A stretch of DNA of 64,000 nucleotides from Olsenella sp. SW781 (GTDB lineage Bacteria; Actinomycetota; Coriobacteriia; Coriobacteriales; Atopobiaceae): the NCBI RefSeq assembly GCF_012027725.1, contig NZ_SJOU01000007.1, positions 62,001-126,000 of the forward strand, in the 5' to 3' direction. Under the pieces are notes generated by a model. That model ran no database searches and was not told the DNA's origin. It saw only the letters and a program-made list of their open reading frames with translations. Shown in pieces: positions 43,024 to 50,489 of this stretch. The first letter of the stretch is position 1. Each line of letters starts with the position of its first letter. The position numbers and the translations under genes were made by a program.

Positions 43024-43545
43024 CTACTCCGCGTAAAACACGCGACCGTCTCTTCTCGGCTTGGGCTCCGGCGTCTCGGCCGGGTATCCCAGGATGCAGT
43101 GGCCGATGCCCTCGTAGTCGCCCTCGACGCCAAGCTCGGAGAGGATGGCCTTGCCCTCGGGGGTGTCGAACTCCTCGCGGGCGCGGTGGATCCAGCAGCT
43201 GCCGAGCCCCAGCGCGTGCGTGGCGAGCATGAGGTTGCCCATGACGAGGCTGCCGTCGTAGACGCGGTTGCGCTCGTCGCGCGGGGCGAGCACCACGAGG
43301 ACCACCGGCGCGCTGTAGAACGGGTCGCGGCTGGGGTCGCCGATTATCTCGGCGTTCATGGCGGAGAGGCGGTCGCGCAGCTCGCGGTTCGTGACGGCCA
43401 CGATGATGGGGCCCTGGCGGTTCATGCCGCTCGCGGCCCAGAGGCCGGCCTCGATGACCTGGTCGATCAGCTCCCGGCTGGGCACCTCGTCGGTGTACGC
43501 GCGCACGCTCCTGCGCTCGAGCATTCCCTGGATGATGTCGCTCAT
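43024..43545 (-). CDS. Nitroreductase family protein
   Basis: 173 aa FMN-dependent reductase. Opening MLERRSVRAYTDEVPSRELI with the R-R-S-x-R FMN-binding motif, AASGMNRQGP, and the GLGSCWIHRA and GHCILGYPAE segments typical of small nitroreductases. Reduces nitro compounds or quinones with NAD(P)H. Its upstream has a -10 TATAAC (43579-43584) with no -35, and a GTTTGC dyad 76 bp before the ATG, suggesting activation by a Crp/Fnr-type factor. Confidence 0.87.
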   Translation of the reverse strand: MSDIIQGMLERRSVRAYTDEVPSRELIDQVIEAGLWAASGMNRQGPIIVAVTNRELRDRLSAMNAEIIGDPSRDPFYSAPVVLVVLAPRDERNRVYDGSLVMGNLMLATHALGLGSCWIHRAREEFDTPEGKAILSELGVEGDYEGIGHCILGYPAETPEPKPRRDGRVFYAE

Positions 43546-43578
43546 GGCTCCTCCTCGCCTCGATTGCCGCCTGAGGCT

Positions 43579-43584
43579 GTTATA
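43579..43584 (-). promoter_or_regulatory. -10 element of the nitroreductase promoter
   Basis: TATAAC on the minus strand; start near 43573. The -35 position reads GGCCGC, so activation by an upstream factor is likely. Confidence 0.5.
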
Positions 43585-43620
43585 CCCCAATGCGCGGCGA
43601 CGCGGCCCGTCCCCGTCCGC

Positions 43621-43740
43621 GTTTGCACGAGCAAACTCCGCGGGCGGGGGCGTCGGGATGGCGCTCGATTGCGTTTGCACAGGTAGATGGGCCGCACGGT
43701 TCTTCTCGCCCAGGCGTCGGGCGCGTTTGCTCGTGCAAAC
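43621..43740. promoter_or_regulatory. GTTTGC-N4-GCAAAC dyads upstream of the nitroreductase gene
   Basis: GTTTGCACGAGCAAAC at 43621-43636 and GTTTGCTCGTGCAAAC at 43725-43740, with a half-site GTTTGCAC at 43673. Starts are spaced exactly 52 and 52 bp, about five helical turns each. The nearest dyad starts 76 bp before the start codon. The layout (6-bp arms, 4-bp spacer) is that of Crp/Fnr family sites. Matching dyads precede feoAB. Confidence 0.65.
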
Positions 43741-43783
43741 GCGGAAAGGGGGCATGCGGCGGCGCGGGGCAGAAGGACGTGCG

Positions 43784-44149
43784 CTACTCCCCGACCTCGC
43801 GCAGGAGGTCGGCGGGATCCACCCCATAGAGGTGCGCGAACTTCACGAGATTCGAGGTGGACGGCTCCGAGGCGCCCTGCTCCCACTTCGAGACGGCCTG
43901 CCGCGAGACGCCGACCTTCTCGGCCACGAGCTCCTGCGTCATCTTGCACCGCTCCCGATGCGCCCGCAGCACCTCGGCGAGCGAGCGGCGCACCGCCACG
44001 GCCTCGGGGTCCTTGGAGACGCGCTCCTGTCGCAGGAACCACCGGATGGCGAGCACCAGCAGCACGACGAACAGGACCCAGGGCACCACCCTGGCAAGGA
44101 GAATCGGAATCAGAATCATGAGCTCCGTCGGCCCCAGTCCCATAATCAT
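43784..44149 (-). CDS. Membrane-anchored XRE-type helix-turn-helix regulator
   Basis: 121 aa. Residues ~5-38 form hydrophobic membrane segments (ELMILIPILLARVVPWVLFV), followed by a linker and an XRE/Cro domain (MTQELVAEKVGVSRQAVSKW) ending LREVGE. A DNA-binding domain tethered to the membrane is unusual and suggests response to membrane state or sequestration. Possible target is its own gene or the nitroreductase next door; nothing in the sequence settles that. RBS GGAGGGC. Confidence 0.8.
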   Translation of the reverse strand: MIMGLGPTELMILIPILLARVVPWVLFVVLLVLAIRWFLRQERVSKDPEAVAVRRSLAEVLRAHRERCKMTQELVAEKVGVSRQAVSKWEQGASEPSTSNLVKFAHLYGVDPADLLREVGE

Positions 44150-44314
44150 GACGCCCTCCTTTCACGCGCTTTGCCCCACTGTAGCTGAGCAGGGCGGTTG
44201 CGCCCAGCAACTATCGCGCAACGTTCGGTTGCGGCCGGGATCGGTCGGACCCAAGGCGGCGCGGGGCGAGAAGGACGGGATCGGCGGCCGCCGCCCTGGG
44301 GCCACGTGCTGTGG

Positions 44315-44326
44315 GGGAACGTTCCC
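44315..44326. promoter_or_regulatory. ScrR-type operator O1 (amylosucrase)
   Basis: GGGAACGTTCCC, a perfect 12-bp palindrome with the central CG of LacI-family operators. 34 bp (centre to centre) upstream of O2. Confidence 0.65.
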
Positions 44327-44348
44327 AGCCCTTGTTGCCTACGTCTAC

Positions 44349-44360
44349 GGAATCGTTCTC
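44349..44360. promoter_or_regulatory. ScrR-type operator O2 overlapping the amylosucrase -35
   Basis: GGAATCGTTCTC. It covers the -35 position of a promoter whose -10 is TACAAT at 44382-44387, so a bound repressor would block polymerase. Confidence 0.65.
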
Positions 44361-44381
44361 ACCTCTGGGCGGGGGCGCCGC

Positions 44382-44387
44382 TACAAT
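44382..44387 (+). promoter_or_regulatory. -10 element of the amylosucrase promoter
   Basis: TACAAT, with a poor -35 under operator O2; start near 44394, about 30 nt before the ATG at 44424. RBS is AAAGGAACC. Confidence 0.55.
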
Positions 44388-44423
44388 GCGTCCGGGAGCA
44401 TACGGAGAGCGAAAGGAACCGCC

Positions 44424-46358
44424 ATGACGGAGAAGGCCAGCAGGAAGAGCCCCGCCAAGAAGACCGCCGCGAGAAGGACGCGGAAGGCCGTCGCCGCGCC
44501 ACGCGTCGGCGGGGCGGAGCGCGTGAGGGCCGACGCCGTCTTCCAGGAGCGCCTGGCCCGCTACCATGACGAGCTCCGCTGGCTCTACATGGAGCTCTAC
44601 GACAACGGCGACATGTTCGCCGAGCTGCTCGACCAGATGCGGGCCTACTACGACGCACGCTCCGAGCGGCTGCGCGCCCTCGACGCCGAGCGCGAGGCCG
44701 CCGGCGAGTGGTACCGCAGCCGCGACATGCTCGGCATGCAGATGTACATCGACAACTTCGCCGGCAACATCAAGGGCGTGGAGGACCGCCTGGACTACCT
44801 CGAGCGCGTGGGCGTGAACTACCTCCACCTCATGCCGTTCCTCGACACGCCCGCGGACAGGAGCCGCTCCGACGGCGGCTACGCCGTCAAGGACTTCCGC
44901 CGCGTCAAGCCCGAGCTCGGCACGATGGAGGACCTCGCCCACCTCGCCGGGAAGTGCCACGAGCGCGGCATCAGCCTCTGCATGGACTTCGTCATGAACC
45001 ACACGTCGGAGGATCACGAGTGGGCGCGGCGGGCGCGTGCCGGCGAGGGCGAGTACATGAGCCGGTACTTCTTCGAGAGCAACCAGGCGGTGATCGACCA
45101 GTACACCCGCGAGGTGCCGCAGGTCTTCCCCACCACGGCGCCCGGCCACTTCACCTACCTACCGGAGCTGGGCCAGTCCGTGATGACACAGTTCTACCCC
45201 TACCAGTGGGACCTCAACTACAGGAACCCGCGCGTCTTCAACGAGATGATGTACAACTTCCTCTACCTGGCAAACCAGGGCATGGACATCATCCGCATCG
45301 ACGCCGTGCCCTACATCTGGAAGCAGCTCGGCACCAACTGCCGCAACCTCCCCCAGGTCCACACCATCGTGCGCATGATGCGCATGATCGGCGAGGTCGT
45401 GTGCCCCGGCATCGTGCTTCTGGGCGAGGTGGTCATGGCGCCGGTGGAGGTGGTCCCCTACTTCGGGACCGTGGAGAAGCCCGAGTGCCACATGCTCTAC
45501 AACGTCACGACGATGGCCACCACCTGGAACTCCGTGGCCTGCCGCGACACGCGCCTGCTGCGCTCGCAGCTCGACGCCGTGTGCGGGCTGCCCAGCCAGT
45601 ACACCTTCCTCAACTACCTGCGCTGCCACGACGACATCGGCTGGGGCCTCGACTACGCCACGCTCAGCACCTGGGGCATGGAGGAGGTCCCGCACAAGCG
45701 CTACCTCAACGACTACTTCCAGGGCCGCGTGCCGGGCAGCGCCTCGCGCGGCGAGCTCTACAACGCCGACCCGGCGACCGGCGACGCGCGCTTCTGCGCC
45801 ACCACGGCCTCCATGTGCGGCATCGAGGCCGCGGGCTTCGAGGGCGACGAGGAGGCGATGGAGGTCGCCATCCGCAAGGACGTCATGCTCCACGCCTACC
45901 TGCTCGCGCAGTCCGGCCTGCCGATCATCTACAGCGGGGACGAGGTCGGCCAGGTGAACGACTACACCTACAAGGACGACCCCGAGAAGGCCGACGACTC
46001 GCGCTACATCCATCGCGGCCGCTTCGACTGGGCGCTCGTCGACCGCGTTGACGAGAAGGGCAGCGTCCAGGAGCGCATCTTCGACGCGCTCGGCGAGCTG
46101 GAGGCCATCCGTCGCCGCGAGGACGTCTTCGACGCCGACGCCGAGGTGGGGATTGTCGACTACAGCGACCCGGCCATCCTCTGGATCCGCCGGAGCGCCG
46201 GCAGCCGCACGCTCAACGCGGTCTTCAACTTCTGCGACGCCGAGAAGACCGCCTGGATGCCGGCCTGCGCCGAGTACACCAACCTGCTCACGGGCGAGAC
46301 CATGGGCTTCGAGACCTTCCAGCTGCCCGCCTGGGGCTTCGTCTGGTACCTCGCGTAG
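44424..46358 (+). CDS. Amylosucrase (GH13 subfamily 4)
   Basis: 644 aa. Makes alpha-1,4-glucan from sucrose, releasing fructose, without nucleotide sugar. The N-terminal helical domain, then QMYIDNFAGNIKGVEDRLDY, is specific to amylosucrase. Catalytic residues are nucleophile D293 in RIDAVPYIWK, acid/base E335 in LLGEVVMAP and D403 in HDDIGW; the oligosaccharide B' domain region follows. Residues 1-33 are a Lys/Arg/Ala tail (KASRKSPAKKTAARRTRKA) not usual for the enzyme. No signal peptide, so it needs unphosphorylated sucrose in the cytoplasm. Shares operators with the downstream sucrose genes. Confidence 0.9.
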   Translation: MTEKASRKSPAKKTAARRTRKAVAAPRVGGAERVRADAVFQERLARYHDELRWLYMELYDNGDMFAELLDQMRAYYDARSERLRALDAEREAAGEWYRSRDMLGMQMYIDNFAGNIKGVEDRLDYLERVGVNYLHLMPFLDTPADRSRSDGGYAVKDFRRVKPELGTMEDLAHLAGKCHERGISLCMDFVMNHTSEDHEWARRARAGEGEYMSRYFFESNQAVIDQYTREVPQVFPTTAPGHFTYLPELGQSVMTQFYPYQWDLNYRNPRVFNEMMYNFLYLANQGMDIIRIDAVPYIWKQLGTNCRNLPQVHTIVRMMRMIGEVVCPGIVLLGEVVMAPVEVVPYFGTVEKPECHMLYNVTTMATTWNSVACRDTRLLRSQLDAVCGLPSQYTFLNYLRCHDDIGWGLDYATLSTWGMEEVPHKRYLNDYFQGRVPGSASRGELYNADPATGDARFCATTASMCGIEAAGFEGDEEAMEVAIRKDVMLHAYLLAQSGLPIIYSGDEVGQVNDYTYKDDPEKADDSRYIHRGRFDWALVDRVDEKGSVQERIFDALGELEAIRRREDVFDADAEVGIVDYSDPAILWIRRSAGSRTLNAVFNFCDAEKTAWMPACAEYTNLLTGETMGFETFQLPAWGFVWYLA

Positions 46359-46397
46359 GGCAAGACGGCCGTCGCCCCCGGGCGGCGGCCGAGGCGG

Positions 46398-46712
46398 CTA
46401 CTCGACGCCGATGCGCTCGGCGGAGTCCTCGCTCACCCAGAGCGTGTCCTTGTCGCGCGAGACGAACTCGCGGCTCTCGTCCTCGAGGACGTGGACCTCG
46501 GTGGAGTCCATGGGGAGCTCGTAGAGGTCGTCCTCGAAGTCGACGACCTCATAGTTGGACCCGCTCAGCGTGACGCTGCGCACCTCGCTCGCGTCCGTCT
46601 CCACGCCGTCCGGGTAGTTGCCGTCGCACCCGCCGAAGCCGAGCGCCCATCCCGCTGCCAGGGCGCACACGAGCAGGCCGCCGGCAATCACGCGCATCTT
46701 TGAACCCGCCAT
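46398..46712 (-). CDS. Small secreted or lipid-anchored protein of unknown function
   Basis: 104 aa. A positively charged start and hydrophobic stretch (RVIAGGLLVCALAAGWALGF) form a signal peptide, then GGC could be a weak lipobox. The mature part is acidic (VDFEDDLYELPMDSTEVHVL) and forms likely beta strands. No family recognised. Convergent with amylosucrase, 39 nt apart. Confidence 0.65.
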   Translation of the reverse strand: MAGSKMRVIAGGLLVCALAAGWALGFGGCDGNYPDGVETDASEVRSVTLSGSNYEVVDFEDDLYELPMDSTEVHVLEDESREFVSRDKDTLWVSEDSAERIGVE

Positions 46713-46822
46713 GGGGCATCCTCTCTCTAAGAATCACTCTTTTATATCATGGGCGCAACGGACGGCCCAGGGGAATCTCCAGCGCCAGACGAGGGCGACG
46801 GGGCAAGGGCAGCTAGGAGAGG

Positions 46823-47713
46823 CTAGGAGAGGATCTTCATCTTGGAGAGGGCGTGGCTGAGCTCGAGGTAGCTGAAGCTCGCCCCCTCGAGCGAGGAGAG
46901 GCAGATGGGGATCGCAAGCCGGTCCTTCTGCGCGATCGGCCTCATGACGCAGCCGTCGAAGGGGCCGATGAACTCTCCTCCCACGATGAGCGAGAGGCCG
47001 TTTCTGTGCTCCATCAGGTCGCCGTACGACTCGAGCGTGGGAATCTCGACGAGCTCCGAGGTCATGCCGTGCGCCGCGTAGGCGCGGCAGACGGACTCGT
47101 TGAAGTGGTCGAACTCCGGCGCGAGGGCGACGGGGCACGCGTTGATGTCCTCGAGCGTGAGCTCGCTCTTCTTGGCGAGCGGGTTGGACCCCGCCATAAC
47201 CACGTAGGGGGACATCGTGCCGAGGCTCCCCGTGACGACGCCCCGCTCCTTCAGCGATCCGACCGTCACGAGGGCGTCGAAGCGCCCCTCCCTGAGCTCG
47301 TCGATGCAGGCCGAGCAGGTCGTGAGCACGACGTCGACCTCGCATCCGAGGGCGCGGCCGGCCACGACGCTGATCATCGTGCAGATGCGCTCGATGCCAG
47401 GGAACCTGGGCACGCAGAGACCGAGGCGCAGGGCGCGCGAGACGCCGGCCTCGCGAGCGCTTGACCGGGCGAAGCTTACGAGCGCGTCGTACTCCGCGAG
47501 CACCCGCTTGGCACGGGCGCCGAAGGCGCGGCCGAGTGGCGTGGGCGTCACCCCGGAGCTCGCGCGGTTGAAGAGCGGGGCGCCCGTCCTCCCCTCGAGC
47601 TCGGACATGGCCTTGGAGACTGCCTGGACGGAGACGCCCTCACGCTCGGCAGCGGCAGAGAAGCTCCCCGTGGCGAGGATCGCCACGACGTATCTGAGCT
47701 GCTTTATGTTCAC
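46823..47713 (-). CDS. LysR family transcriptional regulator
   Basis: 296 aa with N-terminal HTH (MNIKQLRYVVAILATGSFSA, then REGVSVQAVSKAMSELEGRT) and effector-binding domain. The stop codon sits in a duplicated CTAGGAGAGG (46813-46832), a 10-bp tandem duplication. Divergent from the HPr-like gene across a gap with an ATATATC-type dyad at 47753-47770, so it may regulate itself and that gene. Effector unknown. Confidence 0.88.
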   Translation of the reverse strand: MNIKQLRYVVAILATGSFSAAAEREGVSVQAVSKAMSELEGRTGAPLFNRASSGVTPTPLGRAFGARAKRVLAEYDALVSFARSSAREAGVSRALRLGLCVPRFPGIERICTMISVVAGRALGCEVDVVLTTCSACIDELREGRFDALVTVGSLKERGVVTGSLGTMSPYVVMAGSNPLAKKSELTLEDINACPVALAPEFDHFNESVCRAYAAHGMTSELVEIPTLESYGDLMEHRNGLSLIVGGEFIGPFDGCVMRPIAQKDRLAIPICLSSLEGASFSYLELSHALSKMKILS

Positions 47714-47752
47714 GAACGGGCCTCCCCGGAGAATGCGCTGCCGAGAGCTGGT

Positions 47753-47770
47753 GATATATCAGCGATATAT
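47753..47770. promoter_or_regulatory. AT-rich dyad in the LysR / HPr-like divergent region
   Basis: ATATATC-AGC-GATATAT, a perfect 7-bp-arm palindrome that stands out in this GC-rich gap. It lies 40 bp upstream of the LysR start, the expected place for LysR autoregulation or for a promoter. The rest of 47714-47988 shows no gene. Confidence 0.5.
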
Positions 47771-47988
47771 GGCTAGTTTGTCACAGGAGCATTTCGGACG
47801 GAGAACATGCGCCCCCCTCCTCAAAGTGGAGTTGACGTAACGCCATCTCCCTCCGCTCGGAAGGCCACCCCCATTTGCGCGGGTTTTCTCGCCACGCGCC
47901 GAAAGCCCCTCTCCCTCGGCGAGGGTTGAGGGCTATCGTGTGGGGGCAAGGCGGCCCGTTTCCCCCGCCCCCCCCGAGAGGACGCCCC

Positions 47989-48243
47989 ATGCACGAGATA
48001 CCCTGCGACATCACAGACCCGCTGGGCCTGCACATCCAGCTCGCCGTCCTGCTGGCAAGCGAGGCCGAGCGCTGGAGGAGCGACGTCACCCTGGAGCACG
48101 CGGGGCGCGTCGTGGACGCCAAGCAGCTCATGCAGCTCCTGATGCTCGGCGTGCGCACGGGCGAGCACGTGGTCGTGACCGTGAGCGGGCCGGACGAGGA
48201 CACCGCCGCCGGGGCCATCCGGCAGATCACGCGGACGTTCTAG
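47989..48243 (+). CDS. HPr-like phosphocarrier protein with Ser46 replaced
   Basis: 84 aa, HPr fold and length. Phosphorylatable His15 is kept in DPLGLHIQLA, but Arg17 and Pro18 of the usual H-A-R-P are Gln and Leu, and the regulatory Ser46 is Gln (AKQLMQLLMLG). The rest (GVRTGEHVVVTVSGPDEDTA) is standard. It could be a specialised carrier or a regulator that is blind to HPr kinase. ATG chosen behind GAGAGGACG. No EI gene nearby, although a PTS permease is encoded 2 kb on. Confidence 0.8.
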   Translation: MHEIPCDITDPLGLHIQLAVLLASEAERWRSDVTLEHAGRVVDAKQLMQLLMLGVRTGEHVVVTVSGPDEDTAAGAIRQITRTF

Positions 48244-48264
48244 CGCGGGGAGTCGGGCGCCCGG

Positions 48265-48382
48265 CGTTCTTGTCGCCTTGGCCCCGCACGGCAGGTCTGC
48301 GGGGCCAAGGCGACAAACCCGCGCCCCGGAGCGTCGTCAAGGCCCCGCAGACCCGCTGCGCGGGGCCAAGGCGACAAGAACG
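48265..48382. repeat. Nested TGTCGCC palindromes between HPr-like and glycosylase genes
   Basis: TTGTCGCCTTGGCCCCGCA (48270-48288) pairs with 48298-48316, 19 bp perfect. A longer left arm (48265-48287) also pairs perfectly over 23 bp with 48360-48382. A third GGCCCCGCAGACC arm is at 48341-48353. Two alternative hairpins are thus possible between these convergent genes. Related to 36163-36207. Confidence 0.85.
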
Positions 48383-48390
48383 TCCGGCCG

Positions 48391-48900
48391 TCAGCCCAGC
48401 AGCCCGTCGAGCTCCTCTCTCCACCGCGCGACGAGCCGGTCGAGCGACCACGCCGCGTTGGCGGGGCTCGTGGACGGCAGCACCCGCGCCGAGAGGCCGC
48501 ACGCGGGCTCCAGCCAGCGACGATAGAGCCGCCCCGCCGTGCCGCCGTTGCAGAGCACGGCCTCGACGGGCGCCGCGCGCAGGACGCGGGGGACGTCGGC
48601 CGGGACCACGTTCTTGATGGAGGCGTCCGACGACCCGCGGATGTCGCAGCTCTCGATGACGTCCCAGAGCGCGATGCCGTGGCGCAGCAGCAGCGAGCGC
48701 TTGGCCGCGACGTCACCGTCCGCCGGGACGGGCTCGCCCGCGCACGCGGCGACGACGCGCCAGAAGCGGTTGCGCGGGTTGCCGTAGTAGAAGCGGTTCT
48801 CGCGCGAGAGCGCCGAGGGAAGCGAGCCCAGCACGAGCACGCGGGAGCGCTCGTCGAAGACTGGGTCGAACTCGTGGACTATGTGCTCGTAGTCTGCCAT
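48391..48900 (-). CDS. DNA-deoxyinosine (hypoxanthine) glycosylase, UDG superfamily
   Basis: 169 aa. Carries VLVLGSLPSALSRENRFYYG and NPRNRFWRVVAA, then LWDVIESCDIRGSSDASIKN and LPSTSPANA, the signature of the family 6 uracil-DNA glycosylase superfamily that removes hypoxanthine from deaminated adenine. Cytoplasmic base excision repair. ATG at 48898-48900 starts the conserved fold. No operon partner. Confidence 0.87.
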   Translation of the reverse strand: MADYEHIVHEFDPVFDERSRVLVLGSLPSALSRENRFYYGNPRNRFWRVVAACAGEPVPADGDVAAKRSLLLRHGIALWDVIESCDIRGSSDASIKNVVPADVPRVLRAAPVEAVLCNGGTAGRLYRRWLEPACGLSARVLPSTSPANAAWSLDRLVARWREELDGLLG

Positions 48901-49017
48901 GCCACGAGCATAGCGCCCCGAGGCGCCACCTGCGGCCTCAACCTGCCCTTTCATGGGTGTTTGGTGAGAAGGGTCCCACCCGCGCTACACTCGTTACGTT
49001 GAAGGGAGTCCCCCAGG

Positions 49018-50001
49018 ATGGACATCAACCAGATTGCCCAGATGGCAGGCGTCTCGCGGGCGACGGTCTCGCGCTATCTCAACGACGGCTACGTCAGCCA
49101 GGAGAAGCGCGCCGCCATCCGCCGCGTCATCGAGAAGACCGGCTACGTGCCCTCTCAGCACGCCAAGACCCTGCGCACGGGCAAGACCAACGTCGTGGGG
49201 ATCATCATCCCCAAGATCAACTCGGCCTCGGTGAGCCGGATGGTCGCGGGCATCACGCCCGTGCTCAACGCCGCCGGCTACCAGGTGCTGCTGGCCAACA
49301 CGGACAACAACGCCTCCCGCGAGGTGGACTTCCTGCGCCTCTTCTCAGAGAAGAACCAGGTGGACGGCGTCATCCTCATTGCCACCGTCATCACCGAGGA
49401 GCACCGCGAGGCCATCTCCTCCCTGCCCGTTCCCATCGTGGTGCTCGACCAGGACGTGGACTTCCGCTCCTGCGTCTTCCAGAACGACTACGAGGGCATG
49501 CGCGAGGTCGCCTCGATCGCGCTGCGCACCGCCAAGCGGCCGGCCTACATCGGCGTCTTCGAGGAGGACGTCGCCGTCGGACAGATGCGCCGCCAGGGCT
49601 TTCTCGCCGCGTGCGCCGAGGCCGGCGTGGAGGTCCCCGAGCGGGCGATGCGCATCGCCGAGTTCACCGTGGACTCCGGCTACGAGCAGGCGGAGGCCCT
49701 GCTCGAGTCCCACCCCGAGCTCGACGGCATCGTGTGCGCCACCGACTCGATCGCCTACGGCGCCCTCACCTGCCTGCGCGAGTACGGGCGGCGCGTCCCC
49801 GAGGACGTGGTGGTGACGGGCATGGACGACTCCGAGATCTCCCAGATCGTCACGCCGACGCTGACCACGGTCCACCTCCACTACAAGTCCTCCGGCGCGC
49901 AGACCGCCCGGATGCTCGTCGGCTTCATGACCGGCGAGGAGTACGTGGCGCGCAAGGTCAAGATGGACTACGAGGTCGTGGCGAGGAACTCCACGCGCTA
50001 G
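49018..50001 (+). CDS. scrR: LacI family transcriptional regulator of sucrose genes (ScrR-like)
   Basis: 327 aa. N-terminal HTH MDINQIAQMAGVSRATVSRY with hinge helix near QHAKTLRTGKTNVVG, and a sugar-binding domain (GYEQAEALLESHPELDGIVC). Directly upstream of the sucrose PTS gene. The five GGAAWCGWTTCY palindromes with central CG before amylosucrase, scrA and scrK are its likely targets; none lies at its own promoter (TACACT -10 at 48986-48991). The symbol is by context, not by sequence identity. Confidence 0.82.
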   Translation: MDINQIAQMAGVSRATVSRYLNDGYVSQEKRAAIRRVIEKTGYVPSQHAKTLRTGKTNVVGIIIPKINSASVSRMVAGITPVLNAAGYQVLLANTDNNASREVDFLRLFSEKNQVDGVILIATVITEEHREAISSLPVPIVVLDQDVDFRSCVFQNDYEGMREVASIALRTAKRPAYIGVFEEDVAVGQMRRQGFLAACAEAGVEVPERAMRIAEFTVDSGYEQAEALLESHPELDGIVCATDSIAYGALTCLREYGRRVPEDVVVTGMDDSEISQIVTPTLTTVHLHYKSSGAQTARMLVGFMTGEEYVARKVKMDYEVVARNSTR

Positions 50002-50035
50002 GTCGCGCGCCGGCGCCGCGTTGGACGTGCGGGGC

Positions 50036-50236
50036 GTTGCCGTTTTTGGGTTGTGGCAGCGGCGGCGCGCGGAGCGTTGCGAGGAACGGGGTCATGGCAG
50101 AAATGGCGCTGCCACGACCCCACTTTGCGCAACAGGGGCGAGAAGAACCGCAGGTCGTTCTTCTCGCCGATTGCCACAAGCCCCATCCACGCAACGCGCG
50201 GACGCGCCAGATTGCCATGACCCCGCTTTCCGCAGC
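50036..50236. repeat. Five copies of the 25-bp GTTGCG...TGGCAG repeat
   Basis: Plus-strand copies at 50036-50059 and 50076-50100; minus-strand copies at 50109-50133, 50171-50195 and 50212-50236. Consensus is GTTGCG, about 7 variable bases, then GGGGTCRTGGCAG. Copies 2 and 3 form an inverted pair 8 bp apart. An inverted pair of the uptake-like word (50138, 50157) lies among them. Part of the 488-bp gap between the LacI and PTS genes. Related to 34973-35058. Confidence 0.75.
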
Positions 50237-50285
50237 GGCCCGCCACCCCGAGCGCCCCGCGATCAGGGCGAGAAGAACGTGCGAC

Positions 50286-50350
50286 CGAGCATGCCCCCGC
50301 GCACGGACTGCGGCCCCGCCGGCGGAAATCCGTGCGCGGGGGCATGCTCG
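50286..50350. repeat. 22-bp perfect inverted repeat in the LacI-PTS gap
   Basis: CGAGCATGCCCCCGCGCACG with arms 50286-50307 and 50329-50350, loop 21 nt. Unrelated in sequence to the other palindromes. It may terminate the LacI transcript, though no U-run follows. Confidence 0.8.
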
Positions 50351-50426
50351 ACCAGACCACCGCTCGCCGACAAAACCCCGCCGTCTGCGGCAACTCCCCT
50401 CCAGCACGTTCTTCTCGCCGTATTGT

Positions 50427-50438
50427 GAGAACGATTCC
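50427..50438. promoter_or_regulatory. ScrR-type operator O3 (scrA)
   Basis: GAGAACGATTCC. Paired with O4 16 bp away (centre to centre) as an inverted set, GTGAGAACGATTCC against GGGAACGTTCTCAC. Confidence 0.7.
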
Positions 50439-50442
50439 ATAT

Positions 50443-50454
50443 GGGAACGTTCTC
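50443..50454. promoter_or_regulatory. ScrR-type operator O4 (scrA)
   Basis: GGGAACGTTCTC, just before a likely -10 TATGAT at 50461-50466. Binding here would cover the promoter of the PTS gene. Confidence 0.7.
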
Positions 50455-50489
50455 ACATGGTATGATGAGGCGGAGAGAAAGGTGGGCAC

